Shown: positions 35,622-44,225 of the stretch, one piece after another
Position numbering within the stretch: the stretch's first letter is position 1
Layout: each line of letters starts with the position of its first letter
Origin: Rhodovulum sulfidophilum
GTDB taxonomy: Bacteria; Pseudomonadota; Alphaproteobacteria; Rhodobacterales; Rhodobacteraceae
Length of the DNA: 64,000 nt
Assembly: GCA_003241785.1 (NCBI GenBank)
Contig: QFPW01000004.1
Span: forward strand, 124,001 to 188,000
Direction: 5' to 3'
Position numbers and translations under genes: made by a program
Notes under the pieces: generated by a model
The model's database searches: none
Told to the model about the DNA's origin: nothing
The model's input: the letters and a program-made list of their open reading frames with translations, nothing else

Positions 35622-36652
35622 CCGAGCGCCTCCGCCACCCGCGCCGCGGTGTCGCGCCAGCCGGGCAGCGCCTGCCCCGCCGCGAAGGCGGCCTCCGCCG
35701 CCCGGGCCCGGCGCCGGCGGTCGGCGATGAGCGGCCGCAGCGCGGCGGCGAGCGCCTCGGCGTCGCCGGGCGGCACCAGGCCGCCGGCCGCCTCGGGCAC
35801 CAGATCGGCGATCGCGCCGGCGCGGCAGGCCACGACCGGCAGACCCTGGCTCAGCGCCTCGGCGAAGGCCATGCCGTAGCCCTCGTATTCGGAGGCGAGC
35901 GCGAAGACGTCGGCGCGGGTCAGCTCGGCCCGCGTGTCGCCGACGGCGCCGGCCAGCGCCACGCGGCGTTCGAGGCCGAGGTCGAGCACCTGGCGCCGCA
36001 GCGCCGCGGCGCAGCCGGGATCGAGCAGGTCCGAGCCGATGATCCGCGCCTCCCAGTCGAGATCGGCGAGAAGCGCCAGCGCGCCGATCAGCACGTCGTG
36101 GCGCTTGCGCGGGATGAGCGAGCCGATCGAGAGGATCCGGGGCGGCGTGTTGCCGCCGGGCGCGCGCGCGGCCGGCGCGGTGCCGGGCGGCGCCACGGTG
36201 ATCCGGTCCGCCGCGACCCCGAACCCCTCGGTCAGGCGCCGGCCGGTCGCGGCGCTGGTCACCACGACGGCCGCCGCCGCCCCGAGCGCGCGGCGCTCGG
36301 CGTCGAGCAGCCGGTCGCGGGTCGCGGCGTCGAGCCCGCTCTCGTCGCCGAGCGGATGGTGGACCAGCGCCACGAGCCGGAGCCGCGCCGCCTCGGCGGC
36401 GAGCTCCTCGGGCAAGGCGCCGAAGGCGAGCCCGTCGATCAGCAGCGCCGCCCCGTCCGGCCGCGCGGCGAGCAGCGCCGCCGCCTCGGCCCGCTCGGCC
36501 GGGCCCGCGAGCGGCCAGTCACCGGCGAGCGGCCGGTGGGTGACCTGCCAACCGAGCGCGCCCAGCTCGTCGATCAGCCGGCGGTCGTAGCCATAGCCGC
36601 CGGTCGGCGTTCTGAGATCGCCCGGGATCACGAAATCGACCGCCCCGGTCAC
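35618..36652 (-). CDS. GT4-family glycosyltransferase
   Basis: A 344-residue GT-B enzyme. The N-domain has the glycine loop PTGGYGYDRRLID. The C-domain has ILSIGSLIPRKRHDVLIGAL and the retaining-type E-x7-E nucleotide-sugar motif in EGYGMAFAEALSQG. Donor and acceptor are unknown. It overlaps the PTPS-like gene upstream and the methyltransferase downstream by 4 nt each. The company of a pterin-synthase fold makes a glycosylated small molecule a plausible acceptor, which is inference. Confidence 0.85.
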   Translation of the reverse strand: MTGAVDFVIPGDLRTPTGGYGYDRRLIDELGALGWQVTHRPLAGDWPLAGPAERAEAAALLAARPDGAALLIDGLAFGALPEELAAEAARLRLVALVHHPLGDESGLDAATRDRLLDAERRALGAAAAVVVTSAATGRRLTEGFGVAADRITVAPPGTAPAARAPGGNTPPRILSIGSLIPRKRHDVLIGALALLADLDWEARIIGSDLLDPGCAAALRRQVLDLGLERRVALAGAVGDTRAELTRADVFALASEYEGYGMAFAEALSQGLPVVACRAGAIADLVPEAAGGLVPPGDAEALAAALRPLIADRRRRARAAEAAFAAGQALPGWRDTAARVAEALG

Positions 36653-37044
36653 AGCCGGGCCTCGTACCAGGCCTTGGCGACATGGCTCTCGTGGAGCGTG
36701 ATCCGGAGCCGCGCGAGCCGCTTGGAATCGCCGAGCCGGCCGGTCTCGATCAGCGCCGCGAGGTCGTCGAAGATATGCTTGCAGAGGAATTCGGTCGTGG
36801 TGAAGCGGCCGAGGAACTCGGGCTTCTCGTCGAGATTGGCGTAGCGCAGCGGGGCGAGCACCTCGCCGAGCGCCTCGGTCGCGAGGCCGATGTCGACCAC
36901 GAGCCCCTCGGGATCGAGCTCCTCGGCGAAGAAGGCCGCGTCGACCACGAAGGTCGCGCCATGCAGCCCCTGCGCCGGCCCGAAGGTCTTCGATGGCAGG
37001 CTGTGCGCCACCATCACGTGATCCCTGACCTCAACCGCGAACAT
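36649..37044 (-). CDS. 6-pyruvoyl/6-carboxytetrahydropterin synthase homologue lacking canonical catalytic residues
   Basis: A 131-residue T-fold protein. Family pattern: VAHSLP (zinc His14), QGLHGATF (His28), TTEFLCKHIFDDL and a late LHESHVAKAWYE (Glu119). Several key positions differ from QueD/PTPS. The usual H-G-H is H28-G-Ala30, so one zinc histidine is missing. The catalytic cysteine four residues before His28 is Ala24. The Asp-His pair before the Leu-Asn motif is Arg67-Tyr68. So the fold is kept but normal synthase chemistry is doubtful. Start at 37044, overlapping the dehydrogenase gene by 14 nt; it shares 4 nt with the glycosyltransferase gene. Confidence 0.82.
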   Translation of the reverse strand: MFAVEVRDHVMVAHSLPSKTFGPAQGLHGATFVVDAAFFAEELDPEGLVVDIGLATEALGEVLAPLRYANLDEKPEFLGRFTTTEFLCKHIFDDLAALIETGRLGDSKRLARLRITLHESHVAKAWYEARL

Positions 37045-38020
37045 CGCCGCCCTCCCCCGCTGTTGCGCCACGATAACGGACCCGGTGGCAGAGCGTTCCC
37101 CGATCGTCCAGGATCGCAGCATAGCGCGCCGGCAGATCCGCGAAATCCGTCTCTCCGCTCACCAGCGCGTCTAGGCATGGATCGGCGAGCAGCCCGAGCG
37201 CCTTGGCGAGGCGCCGCGCATGGCTCCAGCGCGGGCGGCGGCTGGGCGAGACCGCGCCGACCTGGCTCGAGACGACGCGGACCCGGCCGGCGTGGAACGC
37301 GCCGCCGAGGCCGATCTCGACCGCCCGCGCGCCGTACCAGCTCGCCTCGACCAGCGTGCCCTCGACCCCGAGGGCGCCGAGCGCGGTCGCGAGCCCGGCC
37401 CCGCTCGCGCTCGCGTGGATCGCGACGTCGCAGCCTCCGGGCGCCGCTCCCGGCGGCGCGAAGCGGACGCCGAGCGCGGCGGCGAGGGTCGCGCGGTCCG
37501 GATTGACGTCGACGAGCGTCACCTCGGCGCCCGGCATCCGGCCGCAGAGCCAGGCGGCGAGCGCGCCCACGACGCCCGCGCCGACGACCGCGATCCGGTC
37601 CCCCGGCCCGGCGCCGGCGTCCCAGACCACGTTGAGCGCCGTCTCCATGTTGGCCGCGAGCACCGCGCGCGCCGGCGGCACCGATTCCGGCACCGGCAGC
37701 GCCATGGCGGCGGGCAGCGTGAAATCGTCCTGGTGCGGGTGGAGCGCGAAGATCACCCGGCCGCGCAGCGCGTCGGGCCCCCCGGTCACCCGGGCGACCG
37801 TCGCGTAGCCGTATTTGACCGGGAACGGGAAGTCGCCCTCCTGCAGCGGCGCGCGCATGCGGGCCCATTCGGCTTCGGGCACGCCGCCCGCGAGGACCAG
37901 CGCCTCGGTGCCGCGGCTGATCCCGCCGAAGAGCGCCCGCGCCCGGACCTCGCCCGCGCCGGGGGCGGTCTCGCGCATCTCGGCGACCCCGGGGCCGGTG
38001 ATCCAGAGCGCGCGCGCCAT
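37031..38020 (-). CDS. BchC-like medium-chain dehydrogenase without zinc ligands
   Basis: A 329-residue MDR-fold protein. Where zinc alcohol dehydrogenases have Cys-Gly-x-Cys and Gly-His-Glu, this one has LFGGISRGTEAL and KYGYATVARV. The nucleotide-binding site is intact (IAVVGAGVVGALAAWL). The GIS-x-GTE pattern is shared with bacteriochlorophyllide dehydrogenase BchC and its relatives. It probably performs an NAD(P)-linked redox step on a small molecule made or modified by the following genes. It starts 4 bp after the TSUP gene and overlaps the PTPS-like gene. Confidence 0.82.
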   Translation of the reverse strand: MARALWITGPGVAEMRETAPGAGEVRARALFGGISRGTEALVLAGGVPEAEWARMRAPLQEGDFPFPVKYGYATVARVTGGPDALRGRVIFALHPHQDDFTLPAAMALPVPESVPPARAVLAANMETALNVVWDAGAGPGDRIAVVGAGVVGALAAWLCGRMPGAEVTLVDVNPDRATLAAALGVRFAPPGAAPGGCDVAIHASASGAGLATALGALGVEGTLVEASWYGARAVEIGLGGAFHAGRVRVVSSQVGAVSPSRRPRWSHARRLAKALGLLADPCLDALVSGETDFADLPARYAAILDDRGTLCHRVRYRGATAGEGGDVRG

Positions 38021-38024
38021 CGCC

Positions 38025-38783
38025 TCAGGCCCGCGCCAGCGCGAGGACCGCGTCGCCGACGAGCTTCAGCGAGATGAGGAAGAGCGTGACCTGCACCAGC
38101 CGGAAGAACAGGCCGTCGGGAATGACCCGCGTCAGCTTCGCCCCCGCGACGGTGCCGACGATCCCGACCGGCAGCACCAGGAGCGCGAGCTTCGAATCGA
38201 CCGCGGCGAAGGAGTTCAGCTCCCAGTAGGGGATGATCTTGGCCGCGTTGATCACCGCGAAGGTGATGGTCGAGGTGCCGGCGAAGACGAGCTTCTCGAG
38301 CTTCTGCGGCAGGACGTACATCTGGAAGGGCGGCGCGCCGGAATGCGAGACGAAGCTCGTGAAGCCGGCGAGCGTGCCCCAGAGCACGCCCCCCGGCAGG
38401 TCGGCCGGCCGCGCCTCGGCCGACCCCTTCCCCGCGAGCCAGATCCGGAGGCAGAAGGCGATGCCGGTGAGCCCGACCAGCATGCCGACGAAGACGTCGG
38501 AGATATGCGCGGCGATCGCCCAGCCGAACGCGACGCCGACCACCCCGGCCGGGATCAGGATCGCGAGGTTCCGGGGGGAATAGATCTTGCGGTAGAGCCA
38601 GAGCCCGACGAGATCGGTCGCGACGAAGATCGGCAGCAGCAGCGCCGCCGCCGCCATCGGCGCCATCACGAGCGCCATCACCGGCACGGCGAGCGCGCCG
38701 ACGGCGGGCAGCCCGCCCTTCGACATGCCGACGAGGAAGGCGGCGAGCATCGCGATCGCGATGACGGAGATGGGTTCGGTCAT
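38025..38783 (-). CDS. TSUP (TauE/SafE) family membrane permease
   Basis: A 252-residue membrane protein with about eight hydrophobic segments and the family opening IAMLAAFLVGMSKGGLPAVGAL. TSUP proteins export sulfite, sulfoacetate or other small organic anions. It is the first gene of the five-gene run ending with the methyltransferase and only 4 bp from the dehydrogenase start, so it could export the pathway product. Alternatively it is an unrelated anion exporter sharing the promoter. Confidence 0.85.
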   Translation of the reverse strand: MTEPISVIAIAMLAAFLVGMSKGGLPAVGALAVPVMALVMAPMAAAALLLPIFVATDLVGLWLYRKIYSPRNLAILIPAGVVGVAFGWAIAAHISDVFVGMLVGLTGIAFCLRIWLAGKGSAEARPADLPGGVLWGTLAGFTSFVSHSGAPPFQMYVLPQKLEKLVFAGTSTITFAVINAAKIIPYWELNSFAAVDSKLALLVLPVGIVGTVAGAKLTRVIPDGLFFRLVQVTLFLISLKLVGDAVLALARA

Positions 38784-38829
38784 GACGGGGTCCCCGCGGC
38801 CGGCCGGGGCCGGAATGCATCTGCGCGCG

Positions 38830-38846
38830 CCCGGGTTCGGCCCGGG
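38830..38846. repeat. Family III palindrome
   Basis: CCCGGG, TTCGG, CCCGGG, about 50 bp upstream of the TSUP start codon. Confidence 0.5.
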
Positions 38847-39105
38847 CGCCCGGGTGGTTCTAGCCGGTCCGCGCGAGGGAAAGAAGAGCCCGGGTGGAGG
38901 GGACCGACGGCGCGATCCGCGACCCCGGCGGCGATCCCGCGCGGGCGCGACTCAACCTCCGGCCGCGGGGCCCGGGCGGGGGTCCGCGGGGATCGCGGCG
39001 CCCTTCCGGAAGGGCGCTCCGGGCCTCGCGGGGCCGTCACGTTCACGCGCGGCCCGATCGGCGGAATCTTGCCTAAAAACAGGCCCGTAAGGGAAAACCT
39101 CAACC

Positions 39106-39121
39106 GTTGCGCGATCGCAAC
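39106..39121. promoter_or_regulatory. Operator-like palindrome
   Basis: GTTGCG, CGAT, CGCAAC is a perfect 16-bp inverted repeat in a locally AT-rich stretch about 320 bp upstream of the TSUP operon. It could be a transcription factor site; no regulator gene is adjacent. Confidence 0.3.
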
Positions 39122-39296
39122 ATGGCATCAAGATTTTGAAATATATGGAAATAGTTCGCCCGGATCCCGGCCCGTCCGGGGCCCGCCGGCCCCCCTCGGG
39201 ACCCGCTTCTCCGGGGCCAAATCAGGCCGCCGGGCGGGCGCGGCGCGGGACGCCGAAATATAACCTGTTGCGAAGACCGCCGACGTCGCGGTTAAT

Positions 39297-39413
39297 GGCC
39301 CCGTGATCGCTGCACCTTAGAGATCACGGGGCCCTGACGACCACCCCACCCCTCACACAATTGGTCGTCATGGTTGCCGCCAAAGGCGGGTGTTCGCATA
39401 ACGGACACCCGCC
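39297..39413. ncRNA. Block of three strong hairpins, candidate structured RNA
   Basis: Hairpin 1: GGCCCCGTGATC (39297-39308) with GATCACGGGGCC (39322-39333). Hairpin 2: TGACGACCA (39335-39343) with TGGTCGTCA (39362-39370), exposing an 18-nt C-rich loop with ACCCCTC. Hairpin 3: GGCGGGTGTTCG (39385-39396) with CGGACACCCGCC (39402-39413), loop CATAA, one G-U pair. They follow each other with almost no gap and no reading frame. The C-rich loop could pair with Shine-Dalgarno sequences if the plus strand is transcribed. Strand and transcription are unproven. Confidence 0.45.
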
Positions 39414-39774
39414 GTCGGCGGCCGATCGCCTCACGGCGAGCGGACATGCATCATTCGCGTCGCCGAATGAACGGCGCCAGCACGCTACCCCGAAATCCTA
39501 GTACAACAGCGCTCGAAACGCGCTCGCTTTCGCATCTGATGCATCCGGCTTTATTTCGAAGAGATCAGGGAAAATCAACCGAAAATTCCCGATTCCGACC
39601 GCTCCGTTCCGCTTCGTGGCGTGAATACCACAACGCCGCCAGTGAAACCTCGACGCGCATTGCGTCCGCTATGCTCGCGGGATCGCGCGGGAAAACCGCC
39701 CCGGAACCCACGCGACCGCGCCCTACGCGATCCCGGGAGCGCACCCCGGAACGCCCGCCCGCCTGACTCGGCAA

Positions 39775-39803
39775 GGCCCGCCGGAGAATCACCCCGGCGG
39801 ACC
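39775..39803 (-). terminator. Hairpin downstream of frcA
   Basis: On the minus strand a 10-bp stem (39794-39803 with 39775-39784, one G-U pair, loop of 9) lies 36 bp past the frcA stop codon. There is no U-run, so it may act as a weak terminator or 3'-end protector. Confidence 0.35.
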
Positions 39804-39838
39804 CCGTCTCGTCCCGACGCGCCCGGGAGGGAGCGGCG

Positions 39839-40618
<780 letters not shown>

Positions 40619-40623
40619 CTCGA

Positions 40624-41700
40624 TTACCCCGCGACTTTCCGGATCCACTGGTCGACGGCGACCGCGAAGATGATGAGCACGCCGATCAGCAGGTAGGTCC
40701 ATTGCGGATCGGTGCCGAGCAGGCGCAGGCCGAGGGCGAAGACGCCGACGATCAGCGCGCCGAACAGCATGCCGAGGATCGATCCCCGGCCGCCGAAGAG
40801 CGAGATGCCGCCGATCACCACGGCGGTGATCGATTCGATGTTCGCGAACTGGCCCGCCGTCGGCGAGACCGAGCCGATGCGGCCGATCAGCACCCAGCCC
40901 GCGAGCGCGCAGATGAGGCCCGAGAGCGTGTAGACCGAGATCAGCGTCTTCTCGACCTTGACGCCCGCGAGCTCGGCCGCGTCGGGATCGTCGCCGATCG
41001 CGTAGACATGGCGGCCCCAGGCGGTCTGCGTCAGCACGTAGCTCAGCACGAGGACGAGCAGCACCATCGCGATGACGCCGAAGGTGAAGACCGCGCCACC
41101 GATCCGAACCTGCTGGCCGAAGACCTGCAGCAGCGGCGCCTGCGCGGCGATGTCCTGGCTCCGGATCGTCTCGTTCCGCGAGAAGAGGAAGTTCCCCGCG
41201 AGCACGATCTGCCACATGCCGAGCGTGACGATGAAGGGCGGCAGCTTGATCCGCGCGACGAGGAAGCCGTTCACATAGCCGATCGCGGCGCCGGCGGCGA
41301 AGCCGCAGAGCACCGAGAGCGGCGCGGGCAGGCCGTAGCGGAAGGTGAACTGCCCCATGATCACCGAGGAGAGCACCATGATGGCGCCGACCGAGAGCTC
41401 GATGCCGGCGGTCAGCACGACGAGCGTCTGCGCCGCGCCGACGATGCCGGTGATCGCCACCTGCTGCAGGATCAGGGTCAGCGTGAAGGCGGAAAAGAAC
41501 TTGGTGCCGAGCAGCAGGCCGAAGACGGCGAGCGACAGCACGAGCACGATCAGCGGCACCAGCGCGGGATTGGCATGCAGCGCGTGCTGCATCCGCTCCA
41601 TTCCGGTCTTGCGGTGCCGGTCGAAGGAGGCGATCTCGGTCGCGCTGTCCTTCAGGACTTTCTCGAATTCCTGTGCCGGATGGGTCTTGGCCTCGGCCAT
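40624..41700 (-). CDS. frcC: Fructose ABC transporter permease
   Basis: A 358-residue membrane protein of the RbsC/FrcC family with about ten hydrophobic segments. Typical stretches are TLVVLTAGIELSVGAIMVLSS, GLICALAGWVLIGRIGS and ITAVVIGGISLFGGRGS. A cytoplasmic N-tail of about 45 residues precedes the first helix, as in FrcC. It is encoded between frcB and frcA. Confidence 0.9.
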   Translation of the reverse strand: MAEAKTHPAQEFEKVLKDSATEIASFDRHRKTGMERMQHALHANPALVPLIVLVLSLAVFGLLLGTKFFSAFTLTLILQQVAITGIVGAAQTLVVLTAGIELSVGAIMVLSSVIMGQFTFRYGLPAPLSVLCGFAAGAAIGYVNGFLVARIKLPPFIVTLGMWQIVLAGNFLFSRNETIRSQDIAAQAPLLQVFGQQVRIGGAVFTFGVIAMVLLVLVLSYVLTQTAWGRHVYAIGDDPDAAELAGVKVEKTLISVYTLSGLICALAGWVLIGRIGSVSPTAGQFANIESITAVVIGGISLFGGRGSILGMLFGALIVGVFALGLRLLGTDPQWTYLLIGVLIIFAVAVDQWIRKVAG

Positions 41701-41795
41701 TGGTTTCCCCCCAAGGTTCTGGCGGGTGTCATCGCCCCGCCCTGAGCGGGGGCGGCCCGTCGCGGGCCGCCCCGGTCCCTAGCCGCGCCGGGACC

Positions 41796-42821
41796 TCAGC
41801 CCCAGCACTTCTCGAGCCCCTCCTTCGAGTCGATCGAGCTGAGCCCCTCGACGGGCTTGTCGGTGATGAGCGTGACGCCGGTGTCGGTGAAATCCTTGCC
41901 CGGGGTCTTCTCGGGCAGCTTGCCGGTGTCGGCGTATTGCTTGATCGCCTCGATCCCCATCGAGGCCATCAGGAGCGGATATTGCTGCGAGGTGGCGCCG
42001 ATCACGCCCTCGGCCACGTTCTGCACGCCGGGGCAGCCGCCGTCGACCGAGACGATCGTGACGTCGCCCTCGCGCCCGACCGACTTCAGCGCCTCGTAGG
42101 CGCCGGCGGCGGCGGGCTCGTTGATCGTGTAGACGACGTTCACGGTCGGATCCTTCTGGAGCAGGTTCTCCATCGCGGTCCGGCCGCCCTCCTCGTTGCC
42201 GTTGGTCACGTCGTGGCCGACGATGCGCGCGTCGTCCTCGTCGCCGATCACCGCGACGTTGTTGGTCCCGATCCCGAAGCCGCTCATGAACCCCTGGTCG
42301 CGCAGCACGTCGACCGTGGGCTGCGACGGGATGAGGTCGAGGAAGGCGATCCGGGCATCGGCCGCGCCGTCGCCCAGCGTCGCCTTGGCCCATTCGCCGA
42401 TCAGCCGCCCGGCCTCGAAATTGTCGGTGGCGAAGGTGGCGTCCGCGGCGGAGGCGGGCTCGAGCGGCGTGTCGAGCGCGATCACCAGGATGCCGGCGTC
42501 GCGCGCCTTCTTGACCGAGTCCACGATGCCCTTGGAGTCGGTCGGCACCAGCAGGATGCCCTTGGCGCCGTCGGCGACGCAGGTCTCGATCGCCTGCACC
42601 TGGCTCTCGTTGTCGCCCTCGACCTTGCCGGCGTAGGTCTTGAGGCTGACGCCGAGCTCGTTCGCCATCGCGAGCGCGCCTTCCTTCATCTTCACGAAGA
42701 ACGGGTTGGTGTCCGTCTTGGTGATCAGGCAGGCGCTCACGTCCTGCGACCACGCCTGGGTCGACATCGCGCCAAGGGCGACGGCCGCGAGCAGGCCCCC
42801 CCTGAGGGTTCCGAAAGTCAT
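41796..42821 (-). CDS. frcB: Fructose-binding periplasmic protein
   Basis: A 341-residue type I periplasmic binding protein with a Sec signal (about residues 1-25, cut after AWS/Q). The mature sequence runs SACLITKTDTNPFFVKMKEG, then ADGAKGILLVPTDSKGI, TNGNEEGGRTAMENLLQKD, TINEPAAAGAYEALKSVGRE and VDGGCPGVQNVAEGVIGATS. As I recall it, this is close to FrcB of Sinorhizobium meliloti along its length. FrcB binds fructose, and also ribose and mannose. ATG at 42821 with GGGAGG upstream. First gene of the operon, divergent from frcR. Confidence 0.9.
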   Translation of the reverse strand: MTFGTLRGGLLAAVALGAMSTQAWSQDVSACLITKTDTNPFFVKMKEGALAMANELGVSLKTYAGKVEGDNESQVQAIETCVADGAKGILLVPTDSKGIVDSVKKARDAGILVIALDTPLEPASAADATFATDNFEAGRLIGEWAKATLGDGAADARIAFLDLIPSQPTVDVLRDQGFMSGFGIGTNNVAVIGDEDDARIVGHDVTNGNEEGGRTAMENLLQKDPTVNVVYTINEPAAAGAYEALKSVGREGDVTIVSVDGGCPGVQNVAEGVIGATSQQYPLLMASMGIEAIKQYADTGKLPEKTPGKDFTDTGVTLITDKPVEGLSSIDSKEGLEKCWG

Positions 42822-42871
42822 GCTGGTGATCCTCCCGTTGCAGCCGGATCGCTCTCGCCCGGCTTGCATTC

Positions 42872-42900
42872 AGCAAAGCCGATTCTCCGGGACCTGTCAA
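42872..42900 (-). promoter_or_regulatory. frcBCA promoter
   Basis: On the minus strand, consensus TTGACA (42895-42900), 17 bp, TTTGCT (42872-42877), about 50 bp before the frcB ATG. The -35 lies 2 bp from the palindromic operator. Confidence 0.6.
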
Positions 42901-42902
42901 TA

Positions 42903-42923
42903 AATAAATCACTATGATTTATT
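42903..42923. promoter_or_regulatory. Palindromic operator, probably for FrcR
   Basis: AATAAATCA, spacer CTA, TGATTTATT: 9-bp perfect arms in a strongly AT-rich island between divergent frcB and frcR. Its centre holds TATGAT (42913-42918), a good -10 for frcR. The site abuts the frcB -35. ROK repressors bind AT-rich palindromes of this kind, so it probably controls both genes. Confidence 0.65.
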
Positions 42924-42988
42924 ATTCCGGGGTAGTCTTCCCGGGGCGAGGCCGCGATAAAAACGAACAAGATCGGGGGAAAGACGCC

Positions 42989-44218
42989 ATGAATCAGGGG
43001 CTTCGCGAGCATCCGCCAACACCGGCGCGCCGGGGCACCAATCAGGCGGGGATGCGGGCCTATAACGAGCGGCTGGTGCTCACGCTCGTCCGCGCGCACG
43101 GGCCGCTCGCCAAGACCGAGATCGCGCGCATGACGGGGCTCTCGGCCCAGACCGTCTCGGTGATCATGCGCCACCTCGAGTCGGACCACCTGCTGCGCCG
43201 GGGCGAGCCGCAGCGCGGGCGGGTCGGCCAGCCCTCGGTGCCGCTCTCGCTCGAGCCCGACGGCGCCTTCTTCATCGGCGTCAAGATCGGCCGCCGCGGC
43301 CTCGACTTCGTGCTGGTCGATTTCGCCGGGCGGATCCGGCACCGCGAGACCGAGGCCTATCCCTATCCGCGTCCCGCCCAGGTGATCGCCCGGGTCCGCG
43401 ACGGCGTGCGCGCCTGCGAGCGGCTGCTCGGGCCGAAGGCGGAGCGGATCGCGGGCGTCGGGATCGCGATCCCCTTCCTGCTCTGGGAATGGGCCGAGGC
43501 GGTCGGCGCGCCGCCCGAGGAGCTCGACCTCTGGCGCCATACCGACATTCGCGCGGATCTCGACGCGGCGCTGCCCTATCCGGTCTATCTGCAGAATGAC
43601 GCGACCGCCGCCTGCGGCGCCGAGCTCGTCTTCGGCGACCACCCCGGCCTGCGCGATTTCCTCTATTTCTACGTCGGAGCCTTCATCGGCGGCGGCCTCG
43701 TCGTCGATGGCGGGCTCTACACCGGGCGAAGCGGCAACGCGGCGGCGGTCGGCTCGATGCAGGTGCCGAAGCCCGGCGGGGGCACCGAGCAGCTCATCCA
43801 CCAGGCCTCGCTCGTGGTGCTCGAGCGGCGGCTGCGCGCGGCCGGGATCGACATCGCGCCGCTCTACGACCCCGAGGGCGACTGGACCGGCTTCGGCGCC
43901 GAGCTCGACGCCTGGCTCGGGCAGGCGGCCGAGGGGCTCGCGGCGGCGATCGCGGTCAGCGCCGCGCTGATGGACCTCGAGGCGGCGGTGATCGACGGCG
44001 CCCTGCCCGCCCCGGTCGAGGCGCGGCTGGTCGCGAAGACCCGCGCGGCGCTCGGCCGGATGGACCTCTCCGGGGTGCGCCCCCCCGAGATCAAGCCCGG
44101 GACGATCGGCCCGCTCGCCCGCGCGCTCGGCGGCGCGAGCCTGCCGCTCTTCGACCGCTACCTCGTCGAGCAGCACCGGCTCGCCTCGATCCGCGCCGAC
44201 CCGGCCGCCGCCGGCTGA
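42989..44218 (+). CDS. frcR: ROK-family transcriptional regulator
   Basis: A 409-residue protein. A winged helix at about residues 20-85 (LVRAHGPLAKTEIARMTGLSAQTVSVIMRHLE) is followed by a ROK domain with VGVGIAIPF and a sugar-binding-like QNDATAACGAEL. The glycine-rich segment YVGAFIGGGLVVDGGLYTGRSGNAAAVGSM is also present. It stands divergent from frcBCA, exactly where FrcR lies in rhizobia, and very likely represses the operon in the absence of fructose or a derivative. The ATG at 42989 has GGGGGAAAG upstream; an earlier in-frame ATG overlaps the operator and is less likely. Confidence 0.85.
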   Translation: MNQGLREHPPTPARRGTNQAGMRAYNERLVLTLVRAHGPLAKTEIARMTGLSAQTVSVIMRHLESDHLLRRGEPQRGRVGQPSVPLSLEPDGAFFIGVKIGRRGLDFVLVDFAGRIRHRETEAYPYPRPAQVIARVRDGVRACERLLGPKAERIAGVGIAIPFLLWEWAEAVGAPPEELDLWRHTDIRADLDAALPYPVYLQNDATAACGAELVFGDHPGLRDFLYFYVGAFIGGGLVVDGGLYTGRSGNAAAVGSMQVPKPGGGTEQLIHQASLVVLERRLRAAGIDIAPLYDPEGDWTGFGAELDAWLGQAAEGLAAAIAVSAALMDLEAAVIDGALPAPVEARLVAKTRAALGRMDLSGVRPPEIKPGTIGPLARALGGASLPLFDRYLVEQHRLASIRADPAAAG

Positions 44219-44225
44219 GCCCGGC

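Larger units (their letters stand above)
38784..39838. other. One-kilobase gene-free interval
   Basis: Between the TSUP gene start and the end of frcA I find no credible gene: open frames here have no ribosome sites, no family resemblance and odd codon use. It is less GC-rich than the surroundings, especially 39060-39160 and 39530-39640. It contains a family III palindrome, a short operator-like palindrome, the triple hairpin block at 39297-39413, and a hairpin after frcA. Confidence 0.6.

Noticed and set aside
39374..39766. A 130-codon open frame in the gene-free kilobase
   Set aside because: It starts within the hairpin block, has no ribosome site, and its product is Arg/Ser/Pro-rich without pattern.
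41760..41795. Missing frcK searched for next to frcBCA
   Set aside because: No fructokinase-like reading frame lies upstream or downstream of the operon within the window.
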